Positions 50,744 through 62,250 of a stretch of 64,000 nucleotides of DNA are shown in pieces (within the stretch, counting starts at the first letter, position 1; every line of letters begins with the position of its first letter). The stretch comes from Deinococcus sp. LM3 (lineage in GTDB: Bacteria; Deinococcota; Deinococci; Deinococcales; Deinococcaceae), in the NCBI RefSeq assembly GCF_002017875.1, contig NZ_MUFV01000001.1, forward strand, positions 2,072,501 to 2,136,500, in the 5' to 3' direction. The notes under the pieces were generated by a model. It did not search any database and was not told the DNA's origin. It saw only the letters and a program-made list of their open reading frames with translations. Both the position numbers and the translations under genes were made by a program.

Positions 50744-51085
50744 ATGCGCCTCGTCTCCTTCCTTCAGGTGCTGTTACTGCTCGGCATCGCCGCCTACCTG
50801 GCGCTGTTCGCGCTGGAAAATCCCGCTCTGGTGCGTCTGCCCCTGCCGTTCGGCCGGGGTGAACTGACCGTCTCGGTCGGCGTGAGCGTCAGCCTGTTCC
50901 TGCTGCTGGGCGCGACCTTCATGGCGCTGCTGCTGCTGCCCGGCCTGTGGCGCGAACGCCAGCGCCGTCACCGTGAGGCCCGTGAACGCCGCGCGGCGGA
51001 GGACCGCCTGACCGCCACCCTTCAGGCCCGCCTGGGCGCCATGCTGCCCCTGACCTCCGAACCGGCCGAACAGGAGCCCGCGTGA
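50744..51085 (+). CDS. lapA: LapA-domain (DUF1049) membrane protein
   Basis: A 113-residue protein with two membrane helices (about 5-24 and 45-67). Between them is the family core LFALENPALVRLPLPFGRGELTVSVGV. The C-terminal cytoplasmic stretch is Arg-rich and helical. In E. coli LapA acts with LapB in lipopolysaccharide assembly control; its role in Deinococcus is unclear. The stop overlaps the recJ GTG start by 4 bp (GTGA). Confidence 0.85.
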   Translation: MRLVSFLQVLLLLGIAAYLALFALENPALVRLPLPFGRGELTVSVGVSVSLFLLLGATFMALLLLPGLWRERQRRHREARERRAAEDRLTATLQARLGAMLPLTSEPAEQEPA

Positions 51086-53190
51086 CCCGCCGCGCCGCGC
51101 CGCCCACCGAGTGGCTGCTGGCCCCGCCCGCCAGCCGTGAGCAACTGCTGGACACCATGCGCCGCTGGCGGGTGTCCCCTCCGCTGGCGCAGGTCCTGAG
51201 CGGGCGTGGGCTGAGCGCCGCGCTGCTGGACCCACCCCTGACCCTGACGCCCAACCCGGCCCTGCGGGAAGCGGCCGCCCGGATCGTGCAGGCCATCCGC
51301 GAACGCAAACGCATCCGCATCCACGGGGATTACGACGCGGACGGCGTGAGCGCCACCGCCACCCTGGTCCTGGGCCTGCGCGACCTGGACGCCGACGTGC
51401 ACGGCTTCATCCCGCACCGCCTGAACGAGGGGTACGGCGTCCACCCGGATCGCGTGCCGGAACACGCCGCCGCCTGCGACCTGCTCGTGACGGTGGACTG
51501 CGGCGTGACCAACCACGACGAGGTGCGCGCCCTGCTGGACCACGGCACGCAGGTCATCGTGACCGACCACCACGCGCCCGGCGACGAATTCCCGGACGCG
51601 CTGGTCGTCCACCCGAGCCTGACCACCGACTTCGACCACGACCTGCACAACCTGACCGGTGCGGGCGTCGCGTACCACCTGCTGTGGGCCGTGAACGACC
51701 TGCTGGGGCTACCGGAACCCCGCCCCTACGCGGCCCTGGCGACCCTGGGCACCGTGGCCGACGTGGCCCCCCTGATCGGCGAGAACCGCGCTCTGGTCCG
51801 CGCCGGACTGGACGCCCTGGCCGACACCGAACTGCCGGGCCTGCGCGCCCTGCTGGACGCCGGACGGGTCCGCCGACCCACCGCGCGGGACGTGGCGTTT
51901 ATCCTCGCGCCTCGCATCAACGCCGCCGGGCGCATGGGCGAGGCTGATGTGGCCCTGGACCTGCTCACGCAGCGCAGCCCGCACGAGGCCGCCCGCCTCG
52001 CCGAGTACCTGGAAATCCGCAACCTGGAACGCCGCAAGTTGCAGGACGACATGTTCGCGCAGGCATTGAGCATCGCGGACCCCGCCGACCCGGCGCTGGT
52101 CGTCACGCACCCCGACTGGCACGCCGGGGTGATGGGCATCGTGGCCAGCAAACTGCTCGAGACGTACCACAAACCCGTGTACATCATCGCGCAGGGCAAG
52201 GGCTCGGTCCGCAGCACGCCTGGCATCAGCGCCGTGCAGGGCCTTCGTTTCAGTCACGACCTGCTCAAACGTTACGGCGGGCACCCCGGCGCCGCCGGGT
52301 TCTCCATCGACCCCGCCAACATCGGCGCGTTCCGGGACCGCATTCACGAGTACGCCCGGCAGTTCCCCGCGCCGCACCCCCGCGTGCGCCTGGACGCCCC
52401 GCTGCCCGGCCTGGGCGCCTCGCTGGACCTGCTGGCCGAGGCCGCCACCTTCGAACCGTTCGGCGAGGGCCACCCGCTGCCGCTGTGGCACCTGCGCGAC
52501 ACCCTGAGCGACACCCGACTGGTCGGCAAGAAAGGCAACAGCCTGCAGTTCAAGGTGGCGGGCCTGCGCGGCATCAAATTCGACGAGACCGACGACACCG
52601 GCGGCGAACGCGACCTCGCCGCGCAACTGGTCAGCAGCGAGTGGCGCGGCCAGACCCGCCTGGAATTCCACGGTCAGGCGCTGCGCGCCCCCGCCACCCT
52701 GCGCCTGGACGCGCCGCCCGCCCCGCAGCCCTACCCGCGCCTGAACCCGAAAGCCGCCATGGACCACCTGCGCGCCGGAGCGGCCGCGCACGCCACCGGC
52801 CCCATCGCCGCGTACCTGCGTGACAACGTGCCGGGCCTCACCCTGACCGGCCCGGGCGACGCGCACCCCGGCGGCGAACTGATCCTGTACGCCCTGCCGC
52901 CCGAGGACGACCTGCGCCGCTGGGCCAGCGAGGGCCGCGTGTCGTTCGCGTTCGGCCCCCGGACCCTCGCGGATCTGGAAGGCAGCCTGACCCGCCACCA
53001 CCTGGGCACCCCGCCCACCAACCCCCTGCTGGGCGCCGAGGACAGCCTGGAGGGCGCCGCCGACGCCTACCGCCGCTGGCAGTGGGCGCACCACTGGCGC
53101 ACCCTGGACGATGAGGGCTGGAGCGCCAGCGTGCACGCCATGCTGGGCCTGCCAGCCGTGCCGGAACGCGAAGCGGTCAGCGCCGACTGA
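51082..53190 (+). CDS. recJ: Single-strand-specific 5'-3' exonuclease RecJ
   Basis: A 702-residue DHH-family nuclease. Motifs: HGDYDADGVSATA, VTVDCGVTNHDE, TDHHAPG (Asp162-His163-His164), GAGVAYHLLWAV, PRINAAGRMGEA and the DHHA1 loop RYGGHPGAAGF. The OB-like domain and a long C-terminal extension (about 540-702) follow. RecJ resects 5' ends for the RecFOR pathway; Deinococcus lacks RecBC, which makes RecJ central to its break repair. It starts with GTG, coupled to lapA. Its TGA stop is the left target duplicate of MITE copy 9. Confidence 0.96.
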   Translation: MTRRAAPPTEWLLAPPASREQLLDTMRRWRVSPPLAQVLSGRGLSAALLDPPLTLTPNPALREAAARIVQAIRERKRIRIHGDYDADGVSATATLVLGLRDLDADVHGFIPHRLNEGYGVHPDRVPEHAAACDLLVTVDCGVTNHDEVRALLDHGTQVIVTDHHAPGDEFPDALVVHPSLTTDFDHDLHNLTGAGVAYHLLWAVNDLLGLPEPRPYAALATLGTVADVAPLIGENRALVRAGLDALADTELPGLRALLDAGRVRRPTARDVAFILAPRINAAGRMGEADVALDLLTQRSPHEAARLAEYLEIRNLERRKLQDDMFAQALSIADPADPALVVTHPDWHAGVMGIVASKLLETYHKPVYIIAQGKGSVRSTPGISAVQGLRFSHDLLKRYGGHPGAAGFSIDPANIGAFRDRIHEYARQFPAPHPRVRLDAPLPGLGASLDLLAEAATFEPFGEGHPLPLWHLRDTLSDTRLVGKKGNSLQFKVAGLRGIKFDETDDTGGERDLAAQLVSSEWRGQTRLEFHGQALRAPATLRLDAPPAPQPYPRLNPKAAMDHLRAGAAAHATGPIAAYLRDNVPGLTLTGPGDAHPGGELILYALPPEDDLRRWASEGRVSFAFGPRTLADLEGSLTRHHLGTPPTNPLLGAEDSLEGAADAYRRWQWAHHWRTLDDEGWSASVHAMLGLPAVPEREAVSAD

Positions 53191-53344
53191 TAAAGCCTCC
53201 GATTGAATGGCTGTCAAAGCCGTTCAATCCGAGCGGACGCGACTCGTAGAGCTGCTCCGCAGAGTGGGAGCAAAACGGGTTCCGGACGTGGAGTTGGCAA
53301 TCCGGTGAGGTTCCGGATTGTCAGCGAAACAAACGGAATCCGTT
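53191..53344 (-). mobile_element. TNA-flanked MITE-like element, copy 9 (154 bp, long form, decayed ends)
   Basis: Inverted orientation. Flanked by TGA at 53188-53190 (the recJ stop codon) and TGA at 53345-53347. The ends are decayed (TAAAGCCTCCG; CCGTT). The first stem CAATCCGG/CCGGATTG and the 21-bp extra segment are intact. Confidence 0.85.
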
Positions 53345-53355
53345 TGAACGTCACA

Positions 53356-53397
53356 GGAAGGGGGAACGCGCCTGCATAACGGCGCGTCCCCACTTCC
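53356..53397. terminator. Bidirectional hairpin between recJ and terB
   Basis: Interrupted inverted repeat GGAAG..GGG..ACGCGCC / GGCGCGT..CCC..CTTCC with an 8-nt loop between two convergent genes. Confidence 0.6.
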
Positions 53398-53405
53398 GGC
53401 TGTGG

Positions 53406-53861
53406 TTACAGTCCGAATTCGCCGGGTTGCAGTTTCAGCGCGTGGATGATGTCGCGCGCCATCTTCTGCTCGCTCTCGTCGAAGTTGCCGTCGGCGGTGG
53501 CGATCAGCAGGGCCACCTGGGCGACCGTGCGGGCCTCCACGGCGTCCTTGGCGACCTTCCCGACCGCCTGAAGCAGGTTGATCTTCCCGAAGTCCGGGTC
53601 GCGGGTCATGGTGTCGCAGTGCGCGTCGTACTTGGCGGCCAGCACGCTCACGTCGAAGGCCTTGAGCTTGTCGGAACTCATGATGAACGCGGCCGTCTTG
53701 CGCCGCTCCTCGGGGTCGATGCGGCCGTCGGCGGCGCTGATCAGGGCGCTGGCGGCCATGGCGGCGTCCGCGAACTTGGCGTTGTTGTACTGCCCCCACC
53801 CTTTCTGGGCGGCGTCGAGGCCCTGCTGGGCGCGGTCTTTCAGGTTCTTCAGGAATCCCAT
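53406..53861 (-). CDS. terB: TerB-family tellurite resistance/stress protein
   Basis: A 151-residue protein. The TerB domain covers about 30-150, with two metal-site repeats ISAADGRIDPEERRKTAAFI and LLIATADGNFDESEQKMARDII. TerB occurs in tellurite-resistance and general stress gene sets. The start at 53861 has an AAAGGAG Shine-Dalgarno. No other ter gene is adjacent. It ends close to recJ, in convergence. Confidence 0.9.
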   Translation of the reverse strand: MGFLKNLKDRAQQGLDAAQKGWGQYNNAKFADAAMAASALISAADGRIDPEERRKTAAFIMSSDKLKAFDVSVLAAKYDAHCDTMTRDPDFGKINLLQAVGKVAKDAVEARTVAQVALLIATADGNFDESEQKMARDIIHALKLQPGEFGL

Positions 53862-53972
53862 GGTGTGCTCCTTTCCCGGCGTGCGCCGGGAGGTCCTACC
53901 CAGGGGCATCCTAGGGCGCGGACCACTGAGATGCGTGCGAGGTTACGCGTCCTGTCCCACGGACCCCAGTGG

Positions 53973-55034
53973 TCAGTCCGTACCGGTCACGCGGCGGGCC
54001 AGTGCCCACCCGCTGAGCAGCGCACTCTCCACGCGCGGGCCGTGCGGGTCGGGCGTGAACCAGTCGCCGCACCAGCCCAGGCCCAGGGCGGCGTCCCAGT
54101 GGCAGGGGCCGGGGGCGGTGACGGCGGGGATGGAGTACCGCCAGCGGTGCGCGAAGGCCTGCGCGACGTCCAGCGGGCCGAGGATGTCCTGCGCGGCGAC
54201 CAGCAGGTCCGGCAGCACCTGTTCGGGCGTGCGTTCCAGGTTCGCGCGGCTCCACGCGGGCGTGGCGTGCAGCGTCAGCGCGGGGGGCGCGCCGTCCGGG
54301 CGTTTGGTGTGCTCGCGCGCGATCCATTCCAGGACCGGGTGTTCGGGCCGCAGGGCGCGCCAGTGGGCGGGCACATCGTGGCGCAGGATCACGCCGGCCG
54401 CCCAGCAGGGGTCGTACGTGACCGGTCCGGCCTGCCACGCTGCTCCCTCAGAATCGTGGCCGTGCAGGACGGCCGGGACGGCGTCGGGGCTGCCGGGGTC
54501 CAGGGTGCCCAGCAGCGCCAGGAGTTGCGGGGCCGGGACGTTCAGGATCAGCCTCGCCCCGTCCCAGGACTGCCCCTCGCGCGAGTGCACGCGCCAGCCG
54601 CCCTGAGCGGCATCCAGGCGGCTCAGGCTGGTGACGGTCACGCCGGTGCTCACGTCCAGGCCGCGTGCCAGGGTGCGGCCCAGGGCGCTCATGCCTGCCG
54701 GGGGGGCGTAGCGGGGGTGCCCGTCGTCGGGCGGGGTGACCTGCCCGGCCTGCCAGCGGGCCACGCCGCGCGTCCACACGGCGTTCCAGCCGTCCCGCAC
54801 GCCGCTTTCTGCCAGGGTGCGGGCGCGGTCGCTGCGGGCCGTGAAGAAGCGCGCCCCGTGATCCAGGCGGACCTCCGGCCCGTCCGGGAGGGTCACGCGG
54901 CGGGTGGCGGCCCGGCCGGACACGCCGCGCGCCTTGTCCAGCAGGGCCACACGCAGACCGGCGCGGGCGGCGTCCTGCGCGAACGCCAGTCCGCCCAGGC
55001 CCGCGCCGACCACCAGCACGTCTGCGCGGGTCAT
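53973..55034 (-). CDS. FAD-dependent NAD(P)-binding oxidoreductase (renalase/amine-oxidase-like)
   Basis: A 353-residue protein starting with a Rossmann FAD motif (VLVVGAGLGGLAFAQDAARAGLRVALLDKARGVSGR). RLDHGARFFTAR and the C-terminal FAD segment LGWCGDWF follow. This layout is that of renalase-like flavoproteins; the substrate is unknown. The start codon is unusual: its ATG is made of two bases of the TCA target duplicate plus the first base of MITE copy 10. A GGAG 5 nt upstream lies inside the element. Before the insertion the gene would have begun with GTG overlapping the stop of the CoA-binding gene. Confidence 0.88.
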   Translation of the reverse strand: MTRADVLVVGAGLGGLAFAQDAARAGLRVALLDKARGVSGRAATRRVTLPDGPEVRLDHGARFFTARSDRARTLAESGVRDGWNAVWTRGVARWQAGQVTPPDDGHPRYAPPAGMSALGRTLARGLDVSTGVTVTSLSRLDAAQGGWRVHSREGQSWDGARLILNVPAPQLLALLGTLDPGSPDAVPAVLHGHDSEGAAWQAGPVTYDPCWAAGVILRHDVPAHWRALRPEHPVLEWIAREHTKRPDGAPPALTLHATPAWSRANLERTPEQVLPDLLVAAQDILGPLDVAQAFAHRWRYSIPAVTAPGPCHWDAALGLGWCGDWFTPDPHGPRVESALLSGWALARRVTGTD

Positions 55035-55167
55035 ACGGACTCCGATTGAAGGAGCTGCAAAGCCCCTTCAATCCGAGCGGATGCGAGGAGGAGAAAAACG
55101 GGTTCCGGCCGTGGAGCTGGCCATCCGGTGAAGTTCCGGATGGTCGGCGAAACAGACGGAATCCGTA
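55034..55167 (-). mobile_element. TNA-flanked MITE-like element, copy 10 (134 bp), inside an operon
   Basis: Inverted orientation. Flanked by TCA at 55031-55033 and 55168-55170. It separates two co-directional genes. Its left end supplies the first base and the Shine-Dalgarno-like GGAG of the downstream start, and the right TCA is the stop of the upstream gene. The first stem is the compensated variant CCATCCGG/CCGGATGG. Confidence 0.93.
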
Positions 55168-55592
55168 TCACAGCAGCGCGCGGTGATCCGCGAGCAGGCA
55201 GCGGTCCTGCACCACGTCGATGCCGTGACCGCTCAGCTCGGCGGCCACGGCGTCGTCGCGGATGCCCAGCTGCATCCACACGACCTTCGGGGGCGGCGTC
55301 ATGGCCAGGATGTCCGGCACATGCAGCCTCACCTTGTCGCTGCGGCGGAAGATGTCCACGATGTCCACCGGCACCCCGATCTCGGCCAGCGTGGACACCG
55401 CGCGGTGCCCGAAGTAACTCTCGCCGCGCGCGGCCAGCGCCGGGTTCACGGGAATGATGGTGTACCCCTGGCGGTGCATGTACTCCGGGACGTAGTACGC
55501 GGGTTTCACGCTGTCATGGTGAAAGCCGACCACCGCGATGACCTTGTGGGTGCTCAGGACGTTCACGATCTGCGCCGTCTGCGTCAGGAGGG

Positions 55593-55596
<4 letters not shown>
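55168..55596 (-). CDS. CoA-binding-domain protein (YccU family)
   Basis: A 142-residue Rossmann-fold CoA-binding protein. It shows VIAVVGFHHDSVKPAYYVPEYMHRQGYTIIPVNP, VDIVDIFRRSD and VVWMQLGIRDDAVAAEL. The exact role of the family is unknown. Its ATG overlaps the hemL stop (ATGA). Its stop codon is the right duplicate of MITE copy 10. Confidence 0.92.
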
Positions 55597-56960
<1,364 letters not shown>

Positions 56961-57157
56961 GACGCTCACCTTATCGGAGGCCCATGAGGCAAGTGCGGCA
57001 GCGCGCACACACACTGCCCGCCCGCACCGCGCCGCCCCGCGAAGTTCAACGAATCATGAAGACCGGCGGCGGCAGGGAGACGGAGGCCAGGGAGCGTAAC
57101 AGCAGGCGGCGGGAAGCGAACGCATCGCCCCCCGCCGCCTGCCAGTGGCTGCCCGGA

Positions 57158-57841
57158 CTACAGGCCCAGCAGGCCCAGCGCGGCCGTGTCCGTCAGTTCC
57201 TTCTGGAAGGGCTGCACCAGCGCCCGCTCCTGCGCGGTGCCGGTCTGCACGTCACGGTTCAGGTCCGGCAGTTGCCCGCTCTGAAGCGACTGCGCCGCCT
57301 GCGCGAAATCGATGTTCGGCACGCCCAGCGCGCGGTTCACTCCGGCGCGCACCTGCGCGTAGCGTTCCGGTGTCATCCCCTCGGCCGTCAGCGCCGCCGC
57401 CTGCGCCTGCCGGGCCGCGCCCACACTGCTGCCCGCGTCCCGTAGGACCGTCATCACCTGCAACAGGTTCGGGTTCTGCCCGCCCTGAATGTCGGTCCAC
57501 ACCTGCTGCACGCCCGTGAACGAGCTGCCCATCGCGGCGCTCACCTTGCGGCGCACCCGCACGAACTGCTGCACCTCCGCCCGCGTGAGCGGCGCGGCCT
57601 GCGTGTCTGCGGCGCCCCCGTCCGGCTGCCCCGCCGCGGGTGGGGTCGGCTGATCCTGAGTCTGCCCCTGCGGTTGGCCCTGCGGCTGGCTCTGCGTGGT
57701 GGGCGGCTGCCAGTTCGCCAGGAACGACCGCGCCGGCTGAACCACCAGGAACCACGCCAGTCCCCCCAGAACCGCCAGGACCAGCAGCGTGCCGCCCCCG
57801 CAGCCCAGGCAGCCGCATCCCAATCCCCGGCCCTGCTTCAT
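57158..57841 (-). CDS. Membrane-anchored protein of unknown function
   Basis: A 227-residue protein. The N-terminus has a Gly/Cys cluster (GLGCGCLGCGGGTLL), then one membrane helix (about 18-36), then a Pro/Gln-rich linker with several QPQGQ-like repeats (about 48-75). The C-terminal helical domain includes RAEVQQFVRVRRKVSAAMGSSF and TPERYAQVRAGVNRALG. No family is recognised. The four closely spaced cysteines before the helix are unusual and could bind metal or be acylated. Confidence 0.6.
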   Translation of the reverse strand: MKQGRGLGCGCLGCGGGTLLVLAVLGGLAWFLVVQPARSFLANWQPPTTQSQPQGQPQGQTQDQPTPPAAGQPDGGAADTQAAPLTRAEVQQFVRVRRKVSAAMGSSFTGVQQVWTDIQGGQNPNLLQVMTVLRDAGSSVGAARQAQAAALTAEGMTPERYAQVRAGVNRALGVPNIDFAQAAQSLQSGQLPDLNRDVQTGTAQERALVQPFQKELTDTAALGLLGL

Positions 57842-57973
57842 GCGGCGGCCCCCGCGCGGCGGTAACGGTTCCCGAATCGTGCAGCGGTCTGTGTCATGCC
57901 CCCAGGTACGCAGGTGTCCCCCGGATGGTTCCAGGGTCCGTCCCGGCCGCCGCGCCTCCTGCGGTCCCGGTCA

Positions 57974-58106
57974 TACGGATTCCGTTTGTTTCGCCGACAA
58001 CCCGGAACATCGCCGGGTTGCCAGCTCCACGCCCGGAACCCGTTTTGCTCCTACTCGCTCCGCTCGGATTGAACGGGTTTTGCAACCCATTCAATCGGAG
58101 TCCGTA
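57974..58106 (+). mobile_element. TNA-flanked MITE-like element, copy 11 (133 bp)
   Basis: Flanked by TCA at 57971-57973 and 58107-58109. The first stem CAACCCGG/CCGGGTTG and the inner second stem GGGTT/AACCC are both compensated variants. It lies between two divergent genes, in the 335-bp gap 57842-58176, just upstream of a TATGAT hexamer. Confidence 0.92.
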
Positions 58107-58114
58107 TCAGGCGC

Positions 58115-58120
58115 TATGAT
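58115..58120 (+). promoter_or_regulatory. -10-like hexamer TATGAT upstream of the secreted hydrolase gene
   Basis: TATGAT starts 9 bp after the end of MITE copy 11 and 62 bp before the ATG, so any -35 would lie inside the element. The gene has its own GGAGG Shine-Dalgarno. Confidence 0.4.
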
Positions 58121-58176
58121 GGCCGCCGACTCAGACAATTCACATGCGCCCTGCGCGCATTCCCGGAGGCTTCACC

Positions 58177-59544
58177 ATGATGCGTTCCCTGACCGCCAGT
58201 CTGCTCGCTGCCCTCGCCCTCGCCGCCTGCTCCCGCACGCCCGTTCCCGCCGAGACCCGCACGCAGGACACCCGCACCTTCACGGCCATCACGCCCACCC
58301 TGACCGCCCGGACCGGCGCGCAGCTCTACCAGGGCAAGATGCCGGGCCTGCGCGGCGAGGCCGCCTACGCCATCGAGGTGCCGGCCACCTGGAACGGACA
58401 GCTGGTCATGTACACCCACGGGTACGCCGGGGACGGCCCGGAACTGCGCGTCCAGACCCCCCCGCTGCGCGACTACTGGCTGAGCCTCGGGTACGCCTGG
58501 GCCGCCAGTTCCTACAGCGCCAACTACTACGACGTGCAGGCCGGCGTGGAAGACACCAACGCCCTGGCCAACGCCTTCGCCACCCTGACCGGCCGCGCCA
58601 GGCCCACCAAGACGCTGATCATGGGCGTCAGCATGGGCGGCCACGTGGCAGGCGCCGCCGTCGAGAAGGAGACCGCGCAGACCGCGAAGAACAGGACCAC
58701 CTACGCCGCCGCCATGCCCGTGTGCGGCGTCATGGACGAGGAGTACGAATTCCAGTGGCTGGGCGACTACACCCTGGTCGCCGCGCACCTCGCGGGCCTG
58801 GGCGCCAGGACCTTCCCGCAGGGCACCGACACCTTCAAGGCGCTGCTGCCCGACATCCTGAACGCCAGCTTCAGCTCGTACAGCGGCGCGCTGTGGCAGG
58901 AGAACGCCACGCAGGGCGCCAAACTGCGTGAGATCGCCCGCAACCTCACGGGCGGCCCCCGCCCCGTGTTCGACCTGGGCTTCCGCGTCGGGGCGCTCCA
59001 GGGCGCCGTGTTCAGCACCGGCGGCTCGGACGGCACCGTGACCGGCATCCTGCCCCGCAACACGTACGGGAACGCGAACACCACCTACCGCTGGACGACC
59101 GCCGCCGCGCCCACCCCCGCCGAGGTCGCCTTCAACGCCAGCATCCTGCGCGTCACGCCCGCCCAGAACGCCAACCCCGCCCTGCCGGACCGCGTGCGCT
59201 ACCTGCCGCGCGTGAACGGCGAATTCAGCGTGCCGGTCCTGACCCTGCACACCACCGGGGACTTCTACGTGCCCTTCCGGCACCAGCAGCTGTACCGCGC
59301 CGCCGCCACTGCCGCCGGGAGCGGCGACCGGCTCGTGCAGCGCGCGATCCGCGCGCCCGGCCACTGCGACTTCACGGCCGCCGAACTCGTCGAGGGCTTC
59401 AACGACCTCGTGAAATGGGAAGCGGGCGGCACGAAACCCGCCGGGGACGACGTGACCACCCCCGCCGTCGTCGCCGACCCCAGCTACGGCTGCACATTCA
59501 CCCGTGGCACGCGCCCCGGCGTGGACTCCTGCCCCGCGAACTGA
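58177..59544 (+). CDS. Secreted alpha/beta-hydrolase lipoprotein
   Basis: A 455-residue protein with lipobox LAAC (Cys18). The hydrolase core has LVMYTHGYAGDGPEL, the nucleophile Ser152 in GVSMGGHVAG, an acid position in TLHTTGDFYVPF and the histidine in APGHCDFTAAE. The strand order fits an alpha/beta hydrolase of 400+ residues, perhaps an esterase; the substrate is unknown. The start at 58177 follows GGAGG at about 10 nt. A terminator follows. Confidence 0.83.
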   Translation: MMRSLTASLLAALALAACSRTPVPAETRTQDTRTFTAITPTLTARTGAQLYQGKMPGLRGEAAYAIEVPATWNGQLVMYTHGYAGDGPELRVQTPPLRDYWLSLGYAWAASSYSANYYDVQAGVEDTNALANAFATLTGRARPTKTLIMGVSMGGHVAGAAVEKETAQTAKNRTTYAAAMPVCGVMDEEYEFQWLGDYTLVAAHLAGLGARTFPQGTDTFKALLPDILNASFSSYSGALWQENATQGAKLREIARNLTGGPRPVFDLGFRVGALQGAVFSTGGSDGTVTGILPRNTYGNANTTYRWTTAAAPTPAEVAFNASILRVTPAQNANPALPDRVRYLPRVNGEFSVPVLTLHTTGDFYVPFRHQQLYRAAATAAGSGDRLVQRAIRAPGHCDFTAAELVEGFNDLVKWEAGGTKPAGDDVTTPAVVADPSYGCTFTRGTRPGVDSCPAN

Positions 59545-59575
59545 GGGGCTTAGGCTGTAGGAAGTAGGAACAGAG

Positions 59576-59613
59576 CAGCGGGGGCATTCCAGCGTGGAGT
59601 GCCCCCGCCGCTG
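59576..59613. terminator. Bidirectional hairpin after the hydrolase gene
   Basis: A long interrupted stem (CAGCGGGGGCA..CCA / TGG..TGCCCCCGCCGCTG) lies between convergent stop codons at 59544 and 59619. Confidence 0.65.
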
Positions 59614-59618
59614 TCGGT

Positions 59619-60278
59619 TCAGTCCGGCAGGGTGGGCAGGACCGTCACGAGCGCGCGGCCCCCGCGCAGCGAGGCGGTCACCGGCCCGCCCTGCACCTCG
59701 TTGCTGACCGTCCAGCCGCTCCCCAGCGGAATATCGGTGTCCGTCAGCGGCCAGCGCACGCCGCCCAGGCTCAGGCCCCGCAGGTCCGAGACGGCCAGCA
59801 CGCTCAGGGTCGCGCCCGGCGGCACGTCCAGCGACAGGGGAGAGGCGGGCGTCAGCGGCCAGCCCCACTCGTCCCCGCTGGTCAGGGTCACGCGCTGCCC
59901 GTCGCGTTCCGTCAGGCGCACGGCCAGCAGCGCCAGCGCCAGCGCGTGATCAAAGCGCCCCCCGAACGCGCCCAGCAGCACCAGCTCGGTTGCGCCGCGC
60001 TCCAGCGCCACCCGCACCGCCAGTTCCGCGTCCGTCTCGTCCTTCGCGGCCGGATGCACCTCGCGCGGCGCGTCCACGAACACACCCGCCGACGAGTCGA
60101 AATCCCCCACCCACACGTCCACCCGCAGGCCCGGCCCCTGTATACCCGGCCCCTGCATACCCAGCAGCGCCGCGTGCCGCGCCCCGCCGTCCGCCGCGAC
60201 CACCACCCCCGGACGCGGCAACGCCCGCAGCAGCGGCGCATCCACCAGCCGGCCCCCCACCAGAATCCACGCGATCAA
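59619..60278 (-). CDS. thiN: Thiamine diphosphokinase
   Basis: A 219-residue thiamin pyrophosphokinase. It has VVAADGGARHAALLG (Asp30-Gly-Gly), VGDFDSS (58-63), AAKDETDAELAV and LGAFGGRFDHALA. It converts thiamine to thiamine diphosphate. The start is a TTG. A small in-frame duplication (GMQGPGIQGPGL, residues 40-51) lies between the DGG and GDFDS motifs and is encoded by a tandem DNA repeat. The start lies about 60 bp from the pyrG promoter region, in divergence. Confidence 0.9.
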   Translation of the reverse strand: MIAWILVGGRLVDAPLLRALPRPGVVVAADGGARHAALLGMQGPGIQGPGLRVDVWVGDFDSSAGVFVDAPREVHPAAKDETDAELAVRVALERGATELVLLGAFGGRFDHALALALLAVRLTERDGQRVTLTSGDEWGWPLTPASPLSLDVPPGATLSVLAVSDLRGLSLGGVRWPLTDTDIPLGSGWTVSNEVQGGPVTASLRGGRALVTVLPTLPD

Positions 60279-60343
60279 ACGGCCCTCACGCCCGGCAGTA
60301 TGCCGCGCGGCGCGGGGTCACCCCCCGCCGGGATTCCGTGTGC

Positions 60344-60429
<86 letters not shown>

Positions 60430-60438
60430 CGGTCAGAC

Positions 60439-62079
<1,641 letters not shown>

Positions 62080-62088
62080 ACACGGTCA

Positions 62089-62129
62089 GCAGAGGGGGCG
62101 GCGGCGCGAGGCGTGGCCGCCCCCTCTGC
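62089..62129. terminator. Strong hairpin terminator after pyrG
   Basis: A perfect 14-bp stem (GCAGAGGGGGCGGC and complement) with a 13-nt loop starts 10 bp after the stop codon. Confidence 0.75.
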
Positions 62130-62202
62130 TAGGGCGTGGGCAGCAGGAAGTGGGAAGCGGGTGGCCTTGACGTGGAAGGCCGGGTCGCGCACACGCTGCC
62201 CA

Positions 62203-62250
62203 CCATCCGCCATCCGCCATCCGCCATCCGCCATCCGCCATCAACCATCC
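62203..62250. repeat. Tandem heptamer repeat (CCATCCG)n at the coaE stop codon
   Basis: Five perfect CCATCCG units (62203-62237) are followed by two decayed units, CCATCAA and CCATCC. The sixth contains the coaE stop codon and the seventh its last codons. It looks like a variable-number tandem repeat that could change the coaE C-terminus or 3' region. Confidence 0.85.

Noticed and set aside
53406..53861. terB as part of a full tellurite-resistance island
   Set aside because: No other ter genes lie within the window; neighbours are recJ and an FAD oxidoreductase.
56984..57445. Open frame between hemL and the 227-aa gene on the plus strand
   Set aside because: It is antisense to the 227-aa gene, Arg/Gln-rich and lacks a promoter or ribosome site.
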